Assembly (NCBI RefSeq): GCF_043290135.1
Contig: NC_134705.1
Coordinates: forward strand, 40,352,771-40,416,770
Length of the DNA: 64,000 nt
Source of the DNA: Rhipicephalus microplus
Taxonomy: Eukaryota; Arthropoda; Arachnida; Ixodida; Ixodidae
Direction of reading: 5' to 3'
The notes below the pieces were generated by a model. It was not told the origin of the DNA. It ran no database searches and saw only the letters and a list, made by a program, of their open reading frames with translations. The stretch's first letter is position 1. Every line of letters starts with the position of its first letter. This document shows positions 22,861 through 34,748 of the stretch, one piece after another. Both the position numbers and the translations under genes were made by a program.

Positions 22861-23330
22861 ATCTAGAACTCTTGATAATGCTGTTTCAAATTGAATTCGC
22901 TTGCTTTGCTGTTGCTTGTTCATGTTGTTCAGTGCATCACATGTAGCCGAGATGGATCAACAAAAATTCAGGCAGCTAGCTGCACACTAGTGGTGCAAAA
23001 GCTGAGACGGGTCAGGATGCCCGCAGAGCTGGTGGCCGTGCCCGTCTCCTGACCCTCTCTTTTTTTCCTACCCCTCGCTGTACTGTACTATACGCAGCTA
23101 TGTTATGCTCCACCGACTTCCTTCCTTTTTTATTGCAAGCTTATGTCACACGTTATCACCCTCAGTTTCCTTTTCAAGTACCCCATGTGTTCAATACCTG
23201 CTGGTGGCTAGTTATCTTTTCATCAACTTTTATTTCTTCACATTCACATTAGAATAACTTCTAATAACATTCCCTATACTCTACTACAGATGAATCATTC
23301 TCTGTTAGCCCTAATTAGTATCATCATCAG
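22861..23330. other. Unassigned sequence with a small hairpin
   Basis: No coding signal. GGGTCAGGA (23009-23017) and TCCTGACCC (23047-23055) form a stem around a GC-rich loop. Confidence 0.5.
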
Positions 23331-24890
23331 CATCTGGACTAGATGGTATCAATGTCAAACTGTTGAAAAATATTCGTCACATTACGTCGGAGTATCTTGT
23401 TTCGTTATTTTCGCAATCTCTTTCAACAGGCATCATCCCAGACGATTGGAAAGTGGGAAAGGCCGTTCCTGTCTTCAAATCTGGTAACAGGAACTCTCCA
23501 CTAAACTACCGACCAATCTCTTTGACCAGCGTACCCTGCAAACTCATGGAACACGTCATTTACTCTTACGTCATGAACTTTCTCGACTCCAATAACTTCT
23601 TTCATCAATCTCAACATGGGTTTCGTAAAGGTCACTCTTGCGAAATCTAGCTTGCCCTCTTTGTTCATGACCTTCATGCCAACCTCAACATTAACAAATA
23701 AACCGATTCTATATTCCTTGATTTTGCGAAAGCCTTTGATAAAGTACCACACAAACGCTTAATATTAAAACTGTCTTCGTTAAACTTGCACCCATCTGTA
23801 CTTAACTGGATAAATGAATTCCTCACTAACCGCATGCAATCAGTGTCTACAAATGATAGTTTGTCTGTCCCTCTTCCGGTAACATCGGGTATACCGCAGG
23901 GCTCTGTCCTTGGTCCTCTTTTATTTATAATTTACTATAATGACCTTCCGATGCACGTATCTTCAAATTGCCGCATGTTTGCTGACGACTGTGTCATTTA
24001 TCGTACCGTCACGTCCGTCTGACCAAATGTTATTACAAGAAGACCTCAACCATATCCTACAGTGGTGTGATGACTGGCTTTTGACCTTAAACCCTACTAA
24101 ACGCAAACTAATCTCATTCACTCGCCGTCTAAACCCTCTTCCCTTTTCCTATAACATAGCTAACGTCCCTGTCGAATCAGTAACCACTTACAAATACTTT
24201 GGAGCCACTATATCCTACAATTTGTCATAGAACACTCACATTCATAAAATCGTATCAACATCTAACAGAACCCTGGGCTTCTTAAAACGCCACTCACGCA
24301 CTTAAAACGCCACTTACGCAGCGCTCCGTGTCATGTAAAACTACTTGCTTATACATTAGTTAGAACTAAGTTAGAAAATGCATCTTCCATTTGGAACCCG
24401 CCTGAAGTTGGTCTAACAAATTCCCTTGAATCCATTCAAAATCGTGCAGCAAGATTTATTCATGCTTCGTACTCATACGACATCAGTGTTTCATCCCTAA
24501 AAGCCGCGTGTAACTTATCCCCTTTATCATGTCGCCGACGCATCGCAACCCTCTCATTATTTCACAAGTTTTTTCACTCTCCACTTAACCACCCTCCTTA
24601 CATTATCCCTGCAGCTCACATATCTCGTCGCACCGGCCATGCACTTCAAGTTTTTCGCCCGCGTGCCCATACTGAAACATTTTCTGCTTCTTTTTTTCCC
24701 AGAGCAGCAAAAGACTGGATTGCCTTTTCCACAATATCGCCACAGTTACCTCTCTATCACGCTTCATGCATAATATTTCAAATGTAACTTCACATTTATC
24801 ATTGTGATAAAAATATCGATTGTATGTTACCCACCCCTTATGTAATACCTTCTCGGGGGTCTTTAAGGAAATAAAAATGAATGAATGAAC
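23330..24890 (+). pseudogene. 5'-truncated CR1/Jockey-type non-LTR element (RT)
   Basis: From LDGINVKLLKN the + strand encodes an [76 protein letters not shown], active-site [10 protein letters not shown], then a shift near 24,020 to WCDDWLLTLNPTK and TYKYFGATIS. In-frame TAG and TAA stops follow CEI and NINK. The 3' end has an AATAAA-like AAATAAAAATG and an (ATGA)n tail at about 24,873-24,888. It abuts an opposite-strand element at 24,895. EN and ORF1 are absent, the usual result of incomplete target-primed reverse transcription. Confidence 0.85.
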
Positions 24891-24894
24891 TTGT

Positions 24895-25963
24895 TTACCC
24901 TATTCCAAACCTTTGTTTCGTCGGTGTAAGAATTGATACCAGAGATGTACCTATTCCAACTTTCTTTGCAAGACGACGCGTTCTTCTGGCTTGTGACTTC
25001 ACCTGTTTGAAATTGACGAGATTTTCAGCCGTTGGGTAATTTCGGAGTAATCTCCAAGCTTTATTTTGACTATTTCGCGCTTTCCGACAATCGTCGTTCC
25101 ACCATGGGATGCGACGCTTATTAGTCATTCCGTTAGTTTGCTAAATACATTTCACTGCAGCGTCAATAATAAAACCTGTTAGGTATGCCACAGCATCGTC
25201 TATATTAAAATCAGCAATGTGATCTCTATCTAAAAATGTGTTTTCTCGGAACAGTTCCCAGTTGGCTGAATCGGTGTTCCAACAAGGAAAGTCAGGCGAG
25301 CATGTATCTTCCTTAGTTAGCTTCAACATTATCGGGAAGTGGTCACTCCCAAAGGAGTTCTTGAGAACAGACCACTTCAGATATGGAACTAGTGTACTCG
25401 AGACAATACTCAGGTCTATAGAAGAGTATGTGTTGTGCGTAGTGCTATAATATGTTGATTCTTTTTTGGTAAGTAAACACGCACCTGACGAAAACAGAAA
25501 GTGTTCTATTAGGCGTCTTCGTGCATCCAAACGGGAGTCGCCTCATAGGGGATCATGTGCATTTAGATCACCAACGACTATATATGGCGAGGAAGTTCAT
25601 CAATGAAGCTTTGAAATTGTGTCTTCGATAGTTGATAGCACGGAGGAATGTAAATAGACGTAATTGTTAGTTGCTTCCCGAACAGCACTGCTTGGACAGC
25701 AACTGCCCCCTAGAGAAGTTCGGAGGTTTAATTGCTTACAGGCAACACCTTTATGAACTATTATAGCGACACCGTCCGACGAGGCAGCAGCGCCGTCACG
25801 GTCTTTGCGGAAGATGACATATTGCTTTAGAAAGTTTGTGTGGACTTGAGATGTGTTTCCTGAACACACAGCACCTTTGGAGTATGTTTATTAAGGAGTT
25901 CTCTAATATCATCGAGGTTATGGAGAAGTCCTCTCACATTCCACTGTAAAATTTGTGTGTCCA
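24895..25963 (-). pseudogene. Jockey-like ORF2, APE endonuclease part
   Basis: The - strand starts MDTQILQWNVRGLLHNLDD at 25963 and continues VLCVQETHL (endonuclease Glu), YIVVGDLNAHDPL, SSIDLSIVS and FGSDHFPIML, in the order of an apurinic-type endonuclease of non-LTR elements. It then runs into PWWNDDCRKARNSQ, the linker before the RT. Several stops and shifts break it (for example near 25,598 and 25,140). The RT is absent: the sequence ends where the + strand CR1 copy begins. Confidence 0.8.
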
Positions 25964-25969
25964 TTTTAG

Positions 25970-27200
25970 ATGTGTTTTGTGCTGTGTGCTCAAGGATGGA
26001 AAATTAGCTCACGGACCCTTTCCAGGGGCCGTGACACGAGATTTTACTTTTTTGGATTGGTCGACGGAGTTGCGCCGATCCTTAGGCGCTTGCTGCGCCC
26101 TCACGCTCGGAGTTGTGTCCATTGCCTCTTGCGAGGCACTGGACAGGCGCTCTTGCGAGCGCTGCATTTGTTTTGAGGGCCTCGCCTCAAAAGACGAGGC
26201 CTTCGCGGCCCCAAGCCCGGAGGTTGGCGGGTTCTTCTTAGATGGCGGAGCAGCACTGGCTGCAACCGCCGAGGGTGCGGATGACGTCACCGCCAGTTCA
26301 CTACGTGTGTGCCAGACAGCCGCCGGAGGCCGTCGTGGCGCTGCCCCCTGACGCGCCACTTCGGCAAAGCTGGTTTCTGGTAGGTAGGACACCTGCCTTC
26401 GTGCCTCCTTAAAGGAAATGTTTTGTTTTACTTTCATTGTGACAATTTCCTTTTTTTCCAGCCTGGGCATGACCGTATGCGGCATGATCCCCATTACAGT
26501 TCGCACAGTGAAGAGAGTTTTAACAGGCTTCAGCTGTGTGCTCTTCAGCACTGCATTTGGCGCAAGTTAGGCGGCCTCGGCAGTTCTGTGAACTGTGGCC
26601 GAACCGCTGGCATTTGAAACATCGGAGAGGGTCTGGTATATATAGCCTCACTCGAAGCCTGATGTACCCAGCCTCAACGGAGTCGGGCAGTACACTTGAA
26701 TTGAAAGTAAGTATCAGGTGCTTAGTCTGAACTTCTTTTCCATCACGCCTCATCCTAATTCGTTTCACGTTGTTGACATTCTGTTCGCTGAAACCCTCCA
26801 GGAGTTCAGCATCCGTCAGCCCTAACAGGTCATCATCTGAAACAACGCCACGGGTGGTGTTAATGGTTCGGTGTGGGGTTACTATTAATTAGGTGTCTCC
26901 AAATTTCACTAGATTAGACAGTTTTTCATATTGTTTCTGGTCGCGGAGCTCCAACAGGAGGTCACCACTTGCCATTCTCGATGCTTTATATTCTGGGCCA
27001 AATATTTCTGTCAAAGGCTTCGAAACAAGAAAACGTGAAAGTGTTCGCACTGGTTTGCCGGGTGTGTCAGCGTGGATAACGTGGAATCGGGGAAAAGATA
27101 CTCTCTGGTGACCAAAAAGCTGGAAGACTTCATCGGTGCGCCCTCTTTTTTTAGGGAGATCAGGGAGTGGGGAGAAGGAACTAGCCATATGAAAATGTTT
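25970..27200 (-). pseudogene. Jockey-like ORF1 (gag-like, zinc knuckles)
   Basis: Begins with MASSFSPLPDLPKKRGRTDE (ATG about 27,188). It continues with EIFGPEYKASRMASGDLLLE, then, in a second frame after a break around 26,890, the double knuckle CFKCQRFGHSSQNCRGRLTC plus CSAEEHTAEAC, and an Ala/Ser-rich basic tail to about 26,009. This is the nucleic-acid-binding ORF1 of a Jockey/I-type element, directly upstream of its ORF2. The 5' end lies head-to-head with the + strand element that begins near 27,205. Confidence 0.8.
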
Positions 27201-28807
27201 ATTTTCGGCAGCGGTGCAAGCCACCCACCATGGAGTCCTACAAGGAGACTCCATGGACTCCAAGCCCTCAAAAATACAGCACAGGCCCCGGTGCAGTCTT
27301 TTTCAGTAGAGCCGCGGCCGGCTAAGAGAAATATAGATGCGGAAGGAGAGGTAGCGGTGGCTTCCGACCTGGATGTCTTGGGAGCAATCAAAGATTTACA
27401 AAAGGCGGTAGCACGGCAGGCGGAATGCTTTCACCTCGTAGCATGTAAAGTTGCCATGATCGAAAGCAGACTCGCTCAAGGCGGGAACTTTTTTGTCCCG
27501 GTGACGCCTGTTTAACTTGTTCCCTCTGCGCGCCCCGGTACGCCGATGGATCAGGCTCCCGTCGATATGGACGTGCCGTTAAGTCGGCAAACCAGTAGCA
27601 GCAGCCATGGCTCCCAACGCAACTGAGTTCGTCATTTGGCAGTGGAACTGCGCGGGGTTCAGGAAGCGTAAGGCCTCCCTCCTGTAGTACATTGCTTCAT
27701 TGGCAGTTCAGCCGCATGTGATTGCTTTACAAGAAATCATTGACGCGGCGGTTGTGTAGCCCGGCTATTGATCTATATCGTTTAGGGGGGAGGGTCAACG
27801 TGGTCTGGCTGTCTTGGCTTCGAACAAATGTGCGTTTTTAGAGCACACGCTTGCGCTCGGCAACTCTACTTTAGAAGCTCAGCTGGTTGATATTATTCCG
27901 AATAATTGGCTTAAGTGCATCATATTCGTACTGAATCTTTACAGCAGCCCTCGAAATCGCAAATAGGCGTTCTCCTCGGTGGTCGCAAAGGTGGCTAACC
28001 TTGCCGGCAAGTCACCGCTCGTAGCTATCGATGACTTTAACGCACCTCACCCAGCCTGGGGTTATCCAAAGGCCACTGTTAAAGGAAAAAAACCTTGTTA
28101 AAGTTATGACGGACTGTTCCTTGGAGCTGGTCACGAACCCTCAGTTCCCAACCCGATTGGGCAATTCCGTTTCAAGAGACACACATTTCGGATCTGGCAT
28201 TCATCAGAAATGCAGGGAAAGTTCAGTGGGTTAACTTGCAGAAAAGCCTGGGAAGTGATCACTTCATCCTCGCAGTCACGCAGGAAACCCGGGCGGCTCC
28301 ACCTAAAAAGTACAGGGTGACGGACTGGGACGAGTTCAGGAAGCGCCGGAAAGCTGATGAGACCGAATATGCCACGTTAGAGGAACTCTTTTCTCGACTC
28401 GCAGAAGATGAGCTCCTCGCCACCAAGACTGTCCAAACCGACTTACAGGTAGATACGATAGACTCGTGTCTTGCGCATTTATTGGAGGCAAAAAAAATCA
28501 CTGGTTGAAAGATGGCGCACACAAAAGCTAAATAGGAGGCTCCGCAAACGCATAGCTCTCCTCAATAAAGATATTGAAGAATATTGTGAGGAGCTTTCTA
28601 GGCAGCAGTGGAACGAGGTTTGCTCAAAAGTAGATGGGCAGATGCGCACCGGAGATAAATGGAACCTGTTGAAGGTAATACTCGATCAGACAAACTCCAA
28701 AAGTAACCAGAGGTTGGCAATCGACCGCTTAGTTCAAGCACAGCGGAGCAGTGGAGTCACTGATACCACTTTACTCAAGGATTTGCCAGAGCGATACCTT
28801 CCGCTTG

Positions 28808-28826
28808 CCCCCCCCCCCCCCCCCCC
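28808..28826. repeat. C19 homopolymer
   Basis: Lies inside the retroelement ahead of the RT frame. Its length would make replication or sequencing slippage likely. Confidence 0.95.
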
Positions 28827-28910
28827 ACCGGGGACTGGGATTACCCGGTCTACCAGAGAAGGGCGCTCGAGGAAATCGACTCGTCCTTTACGAACCTTGA
28901 GATCGGAGAG

Positions 28911-29870
28911 ATGCTTCATGCGCTTAATAGCCGCTCTGCCCCTGGTCCAGACGGCGTTATAAACAGGTTGCTGCGCAATCTCGATGGAAAGTCAATCGCT
29001 AAGTTAACCGAGGAGGTCAATATCCTCTGGGCAGAAGGCCGCGTACCTGAGACCTGGCGTACCACCTCGGTAATACCCATTCCCAAGCCGGGCAAGGTAC
29101 TCGCCATGGAGAACCTCCATGCCATTTCTCTCACATCTTGCATGGAGAAGGTGATGGAGCATGCGGTACACAACAGAGTATCTCGGTATATTGAGGATAA
29201 AGAGCTGTTTCTGTACAACATGGTAGGTTTCCGGCCGGGTCTCGCCACCCGGGATGTGATGCTGCTGATTAAGAAGCAAATTATCGATCGACACACACTA
29301 GATGTTCGAGGAATATTGGCCCTTGATCTCGCCAAGGCCTTCTATACGATTTCACATCAGTTTATACTGGAGCAGGTAGAGCGCATGGGATTAGGTCCCA
29401 AGTTCCACGCCTGTGTTCGCGCCTTCCTCAGGGACCCCAAAGCAACCATAAAGTTTGGCAAATTAAAGTCAGAAGCCTTCACCCTGGGTGCAAGGGGCAC
29501 GCCACAGAGAGCAGTAATTTCACCCCTTTTGTTTAACATAGCCATGAAAGGCCTCTCGGAGCGCCTCTCCACTGTAGCCAATACCAACCATGCCTTATAT
29601 GCCAACGACAATACAGTCTGGTGCATGGGCGGTTCGGATGCTGAAGTGGAGCAGGCACTCCAATCTACTTTGTCAATCACAGAACGTTTTCTGCAGGGTA
29701 CAGGGCTTCAGCTATCCGCCTCTAAATCGGAGTTGCTTCTATATCGACCAGTTCGACCTGGAAGAAGGAACAAGTCACCGCTTGATCACGTTGCAAATTA
29801 CTATAACCACACGGGATGGGCAGTCGATTCCAAGAGTCAATTGTATTCGGGTCCTAGGCTTGCTTCTTGA
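28911..29870 (+). pseudogene. I-type element reverse transcriptase
   Basis: A 319-codon open stretch: SRSAPGPDGVINRLLRNL, WRTTSVIPIPKPGK, MVGFRPGLATRDVML, ILALDLAKAFYTISH, GTPQRAVISPLLFNIAMKGL and HALYANDNTVW. The active-site box should be YADD, so one of the two metal-binding Asp residues is Asn (YAND); FDxI has become FYTI and PQGxV has become PQRAV. These changes argue for a dead enzyme even though the frame is open. Confidence 0.85.
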
Positions 29871-30008
29871 ATCCAATGGCAGAAACTTGCAGGTTTTGAC
29901 TCGCATCACCTCCAAAACAGATAACATGCTCAGACTAATACTGAGGGTTTCAAGCCGCAGGGGAAACTGAGGGAGAGCAATCTCCTTCGGTTCTTCCATT
30001 CATTCCTG

Positions 30009-30722
30009 ATGAGCCACATTAATTACGTGGCATCCTCGCTAAATCGGTCTAAACGCGAGGAGGATAAACTCGACCCTTTATTGCGTAAAAGCATCAAAAG
30101 GGTACTAGGCCTACCTATGAGCACCAGCACGGACCGGCTCATGAGTCTTGGCATGTACAACACTCTCACAGAGGTGACCGAGGCGCAAACACTAGCTCGG
30201 GTCACGCGACTCTCCTCCACGAAAGCTGGGCAGCGTCTCCTACAGTCACTGGGATATCATCATACGGCAGGGGAGGAACAGAAGATCTTATCACAAAGAA
30301 CGAAGGGCACGTACGAGGTGGCACCATTCCCGCGTAACGTTCATCCACAGTACAATGTTGGCCGGCGAAAGGCACGGGCTAGGTCTCTCCTTGATTTCGT
30401 GGCTAAGTCCACTGGTAGTGTAGCTTTCGTCGATGCAGCGCAGTACGGCCGCTCGGATAGTTTTGCAGCTGTGGTCGTTGATCATCGCGGTCGCGTACTC
30501 AACTCAGCTTCCGTGAGGAAAGCGTCTGCCTCCATAGCAGTGCAGGTAGCGATAGCCTTGGCAATGATGGACCCTTTTCTTCCAGAGATATTTACTGACT
30601 CCAAGGCTGCAGCCCGGGCGCTTGCTTCGGGGGTGATCTCTAGGAAGGCTGCCGCTATTCTCAATTCCAGGGGTGTAGTAGGCCACCACACGATCACCTG
30701 GTTTCCGGCCCACATGGGCTAA
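30009..30722 (+). pseudogene. I-type element thumb and RNase H domain
   Basis: 237 codons: SHINYVASSLNRSKREEDKL and RVLGLPMSTSTDRLMSLG (RT C-terminal), then RNase H with VAFVDAAQYGRSDSF (first Asp), the position of the catalytic Glu read as AVQVAIALA where AEEVAIA is expected, IFTDSKAAARAL (third acidic residue) and ITWFPAHMG. The frame stops at TAA 30720-30722 in the RNase H end. The C-terminal knuckle follows in another frame at 30785-31252. Confidence 0.82.
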
Positions 30723-31291
30723 GAGGTGCATCCGTCTCTTCCTAATGCCAACGAACTTGCCCATAACCGTGCGCGAGAAATCACGTGCCGCGGCGGTCCG
30801 GGCGGATACGGAGTTGGTTCGCGGATAACTTTAAAGATCCACTAGGCACCTTTAACGAAGTGACGTCCCATGATCAGTTGTCTAGGCGGAGGAACCCGCT
30901 TCCGCATTCCAAGCTCACTGGGCCACAGTCGTCGGTTCTTCGGATGCTACAGGCAGGTTCATTCCCATCTCATAGCACATTCAGCCACTTTGCTGATGGC
31001 ATAACTCCAGAATGCCCTAGTTGTGAGGCACATAACTGCACACTCGCTCACATACTCTGGCAGTGCCCGGCGTTACATGGCACAAAGTTCAGCACAGAAG
31101 AAGACTGGGAGAGGGCTTTTAAAAGCCCCGAACTCTCAGTCCAATACTCGGCAGTGCAGGAGACCTGCGAACGGGCGGAGCGCCACGGTCTTCCAGTCCC
31201 GGCGTGGACGCGGCCAGCAACTGTGGCGGACACCTCTTATGGGGGCGTCTGACCAGTTTTCCAGGACCAAATAAAGTTCATTTCACTCACT

Positions 31292-31517
31292 CACCACACA
31301 CATGGATGTTCTCTGACGCATACTACAGCTAATTTTGTCACTGTGAGATGAAGATTAAGCTTTCAGAAAAAAAAAACACTTGCCCCAAGCCACAGAACGT
31401 TGCCCTAAGCAACCAGCGACTGCACCCCACTCAACCACCAGTGGGAGTGTTTTGCCAACCACCGCACTGCACGTGCACCGGTGACGTCACCCTGTGACGT
31501 ACCCCGGTAGAGGTCTA
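31292..31517. other. Unassigned spacer
   Basis: Between the non-LTR tail and the inner edge of the right inverted-repeat arm. No gene seen; an A-rich run near 31,365. Confidence 0.5.
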
Positions 31518-33074
31518 TTTTCGACAACACATAGTGACGAGTTCTAGGTTGTTGTCAACCACTTTATCGTGCAAAGCATGCATAAGGGCACTATAATACA
31601 ACGTAGAGGCATATCCTGGATTACTTCTGACCACCTGAAATCATGGGATGGGTGCTAAAGGGTTATCTCTTACACGAGTGTAGTTAATGTGTTCATTTGA
31701 CCTTACTGGTACAGTAAAGGATATTGAGTAAGGGGGGCAACGTACAATTAGCAAATACAATGACTCGAAAAAGAGGTAGAGCAACTGGCATAGAAGTACA
31801 GTTTAAAATTGATTTAATGAAACTTAATTTTACGAATACCCCTCATGAACAAATTTAGATACCTCCCAGCAGCTGCTCGTACAGTATTTTACTACCCGGT
31901 TTAATTAAGTTCCCGACATAACGAAATAATTTATGGGTGCCCTCAATTTCTTTAAAGCGAGTTTTAACTATGTTGCAGTAACAAAAAATTGTGGAAAAGC
32001 ACTTGAAAAGGTGCCACAGTGGGAAAGCATGATTCAAATAAATGGGCTGGAATTTACATATTTACACCATTATATGGTGATTACTCACAATGTAGCTGAA
32101 GTCTTTCATGAAAGGCTTCTCGATTCATCAATGTAGCAATGCCTTCGGGAAGGCTGTTCAACACAGGAACAGCACTTTGGAATGAAGATGAATCATACAC
32201 TTTTGTTTAACAAGAAACTTGATTGAAACTTTGGCTACTATAAAGGCGTCTAGACATGTGCTCAGCTCATTTCAGTAGCAGATAGCGTGACTTGTCAGTG
32301 GTCACCGTAGACATATCGATAGAACAAACATAACAGGGAAATATTTCAGTATATATCAAATTTCTGGGGATGGATATCAAGCTCCTTTTGGGTTACTATG
32401 GCATCAGGGTCCCAATCACAAGAAATCTGTTGGGGGCCCTGTTTTGAGTACTTACTGTACTTGGTTACAAGTCGAGAGCAGTGTGACCTTTCACCGTCAA
32501 AGGACCCTCCTTTCAGCAATGGTGTCGCTGCGTCAGCAAGACATCATGGCAGACTGCTTTGTGCTTACAGGCAGCACTTTAAAAGAAGCCTCTATGAGTG
32601 CACCAGCACTTAAAGTAGTTCTTCAAGAATTAGTTGAGCGAAAATATAATTATAGTCCTATTTCTTTCATTTTTCACATTTGAATGCAACTTATCAGAGT
32701 TTTTTCATCAGCTGGATTAATGAATTACAGCTTTACTTCTGATGATGATTACTGCCGTAAACTACGAGAAACGAGGAAGCAGTTATGGCCACTTGTCGCA
32801 CTCACTGGCGTGTGTCATCAGACATGAAGCAATGTAAACCACTCACGCAAGAGGGACAAAAGAGCAGAATGAGCAAATCTTCACACTGAATCTGCAGATG
32901 TTGGCAACTGTTCTGTATCACAAAGGGCATCCAAGTGCTGACCAGCAGCACAGAAATTGGTGGCAATTTCAGGCAGTGCATAGCGCTTACGCAGCAGTTC
33001 AAACACCAATGCAATCATCATTACTGAACACTGCACAAAACACACAGACAGGATTTTTGTAAAATTCAAAATTG

Positions 33075-33470
33075 GACATCCTATCAGCACCCTTCTCTGA
33101 TGTCGGTTTAGACTTTCTCGGTCCCTTTCCCACATCTGCTTCCAGAACATTTGGGCTGTGGTTGCTGCTGGTCACACAACCCGCTATGCAATTACACAAG
33201 CTCTGCCAACAAGCTGCACTACAGACAAAGCAGATTGTCTACAACGTGGTGTTATTTTACTGCATAGCGCACCGCGTCAACCGCTTACAAACTGAAGCCG
33301 TAAATTCCTTTTCAAAGTGGTCGACAACATACTGCATTCCGGCTCCACCCAGCATCAGTTCACGAGCATATTAATGCAGTCAGTTCCCGATCAGGTGAAA
33401 ATCTTGAGAAAATCAATTAAATTGGCAACATCCTTCCGAGTGGTACAGCTACTTTCACATCCAGGGGTAC
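33075..33470 (+). pseudogene. Ty3/gypsy integrase relic in the right arm
   Basis: LDILSAPFSDVGLDFLGPFP is the start of a Ty3 integrase core (first Asp). One frame change later come NIWAVVAAGHTTRYAITQAL, then VILLHSAPRQPLTN and KVVDNILHSGSTQHQ, all in the order of the integrase core. Antisense to the MULE gene and shared with the left arm, so older than the duplication. Confidence 0.7.
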
Positions 33471-34569
33471 ATTGGAAAAACAATTTACATTTACAGTCAA
33501 GCATCTGAATAATTATAATGGGGCCATTATGCACAGCTACAAATATATCCCAATGCATTGGAAACCTACTTGAAAAATAATCTCCGGAGCAATGCATGTT
33601 TCACTTGATAGTGTTCAAATAAGGGTGCCATGCAGTTCAGTGAGTGTTCAGGAGAAATCTTTTCGGCAATAAGTAGAAATACAACTTGTGACAGAAATTT
33701 TGCCTACATGCATGCATGTACTACTGTGTACGGGGCATGTTATACTCTAAACGAGCTAACGGAAGCGTCTCGGTAACAAACAATGAGTGCTGATGAATCA
33801 CTGCCAGACCTTGCTGCCATTAAGTCTAGACGTCATGATTCTGTCACAAAGTTCATTTTGCTGTCGAGCTGCCTTGTGAGACAGAAGCTGTGTCAGCAAT
33901 GAATATGGCACCGTGGCCTACACGAGAAGCAGGTGTGAATGTTCTTTACTAGGCGGTATAATCTGTTGTGCATGACTCTGACTTTGGTGGCCCTATGATT
34001 AAGCTGCACATGTTTTGACGCACTGCAAGTGCATTTGCAATACTGTGGCATAGTCTGGAACAATTATAGTTGATATTATCAGGAATGGTTTAGTAAATTC
34101 AATTTGGCACACTTTAGCACAGTTGACCCAGTACTAGAATCACTTAGTCCAGCCCACTGAACACTTAGCCTTGTCATACAATCGCGTCTTTTTTAGGAAG
34201 GTCCTATTATCATTTTTATAACTGTTACCTGAACTAAGTTTACGACTAGTTTCACAACTTTGTTTGATAAGAACTCTGTCATGTACCGTCCACAAATAAA
34301 ACAATAGTGGAAAAGGTAAGCTGAAAAAGCAGATAAGTTTTACGGTGGTAGCTGGCTTTATTGAAGCCACACATGGTTTCAACAGGATTACAACTAACTG
34401 AAGAAGGAATGCAAATGGTGCATTCTCGTAGCCTGTGGTCACTGCAACCTTTCATAGATATTACCAGTACTGCATTCTGAGGCACATCTTTTTTTTAATA
34501 AGCGGATGGGATTTTGGTTTATAATACACAAGCATTCGCACGCAAATATGGTGCATAACTTATACACAC

Positions 34570-34748
34570 TTTCTGGAATGCAGTCATCAGCTCTCGTCAG
34601 GGCTGATCTTGTTGCTCGATGCATGCAGCCAACGCCATTCTGCCTGGGCCACATGGAAATGGCAGAGGAGCCGAGTTGCTTCAGGCCATACCGCTAGGGG
34701 AGCTGCTTTTTCGGCCGCTGGATTATAAGTCATAAATGACGCTGGGGT
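34570..34748 (-). pseudogene. MULE second-catalytic-block exon (right copy)
   Basis: Counterpart of 7398-7583 with the same FMTYN change (Tyr for catalytic Asp). It is 7 bases shorter, because one copy of the acgagag repeat near 34,590 is missing; this shifts frame so that SPDERREL becomes SPDES and a stop. Confidence 0.82.

Larger units (their letters stand above)
27205..31291 (+). mobile_element. I-superfamily non-LTR element with RNase H
   Basis: A broken but near full-length copy. Parts in order: short ORF1 remnant from ATG 27,229 with a coiled stretch around 27,390-27,480; APE endonuclease from about 27,608 (VIWQWNCAGFRKRK, ALQEI, FNAPHPAWGYP); RT 28.9-29.9 kb; RNase H 30.3-30.7 kb; C-terminal CCHC (CPSCEAHNCTLAHILWQC) near 31,010; AATAAA and a (TCAC)n tail at about 31,275-31,291. 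RNase H separates I-type clades from Jockey and CR1. Stops and shifts occur throughout. Confidence 0.82.
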
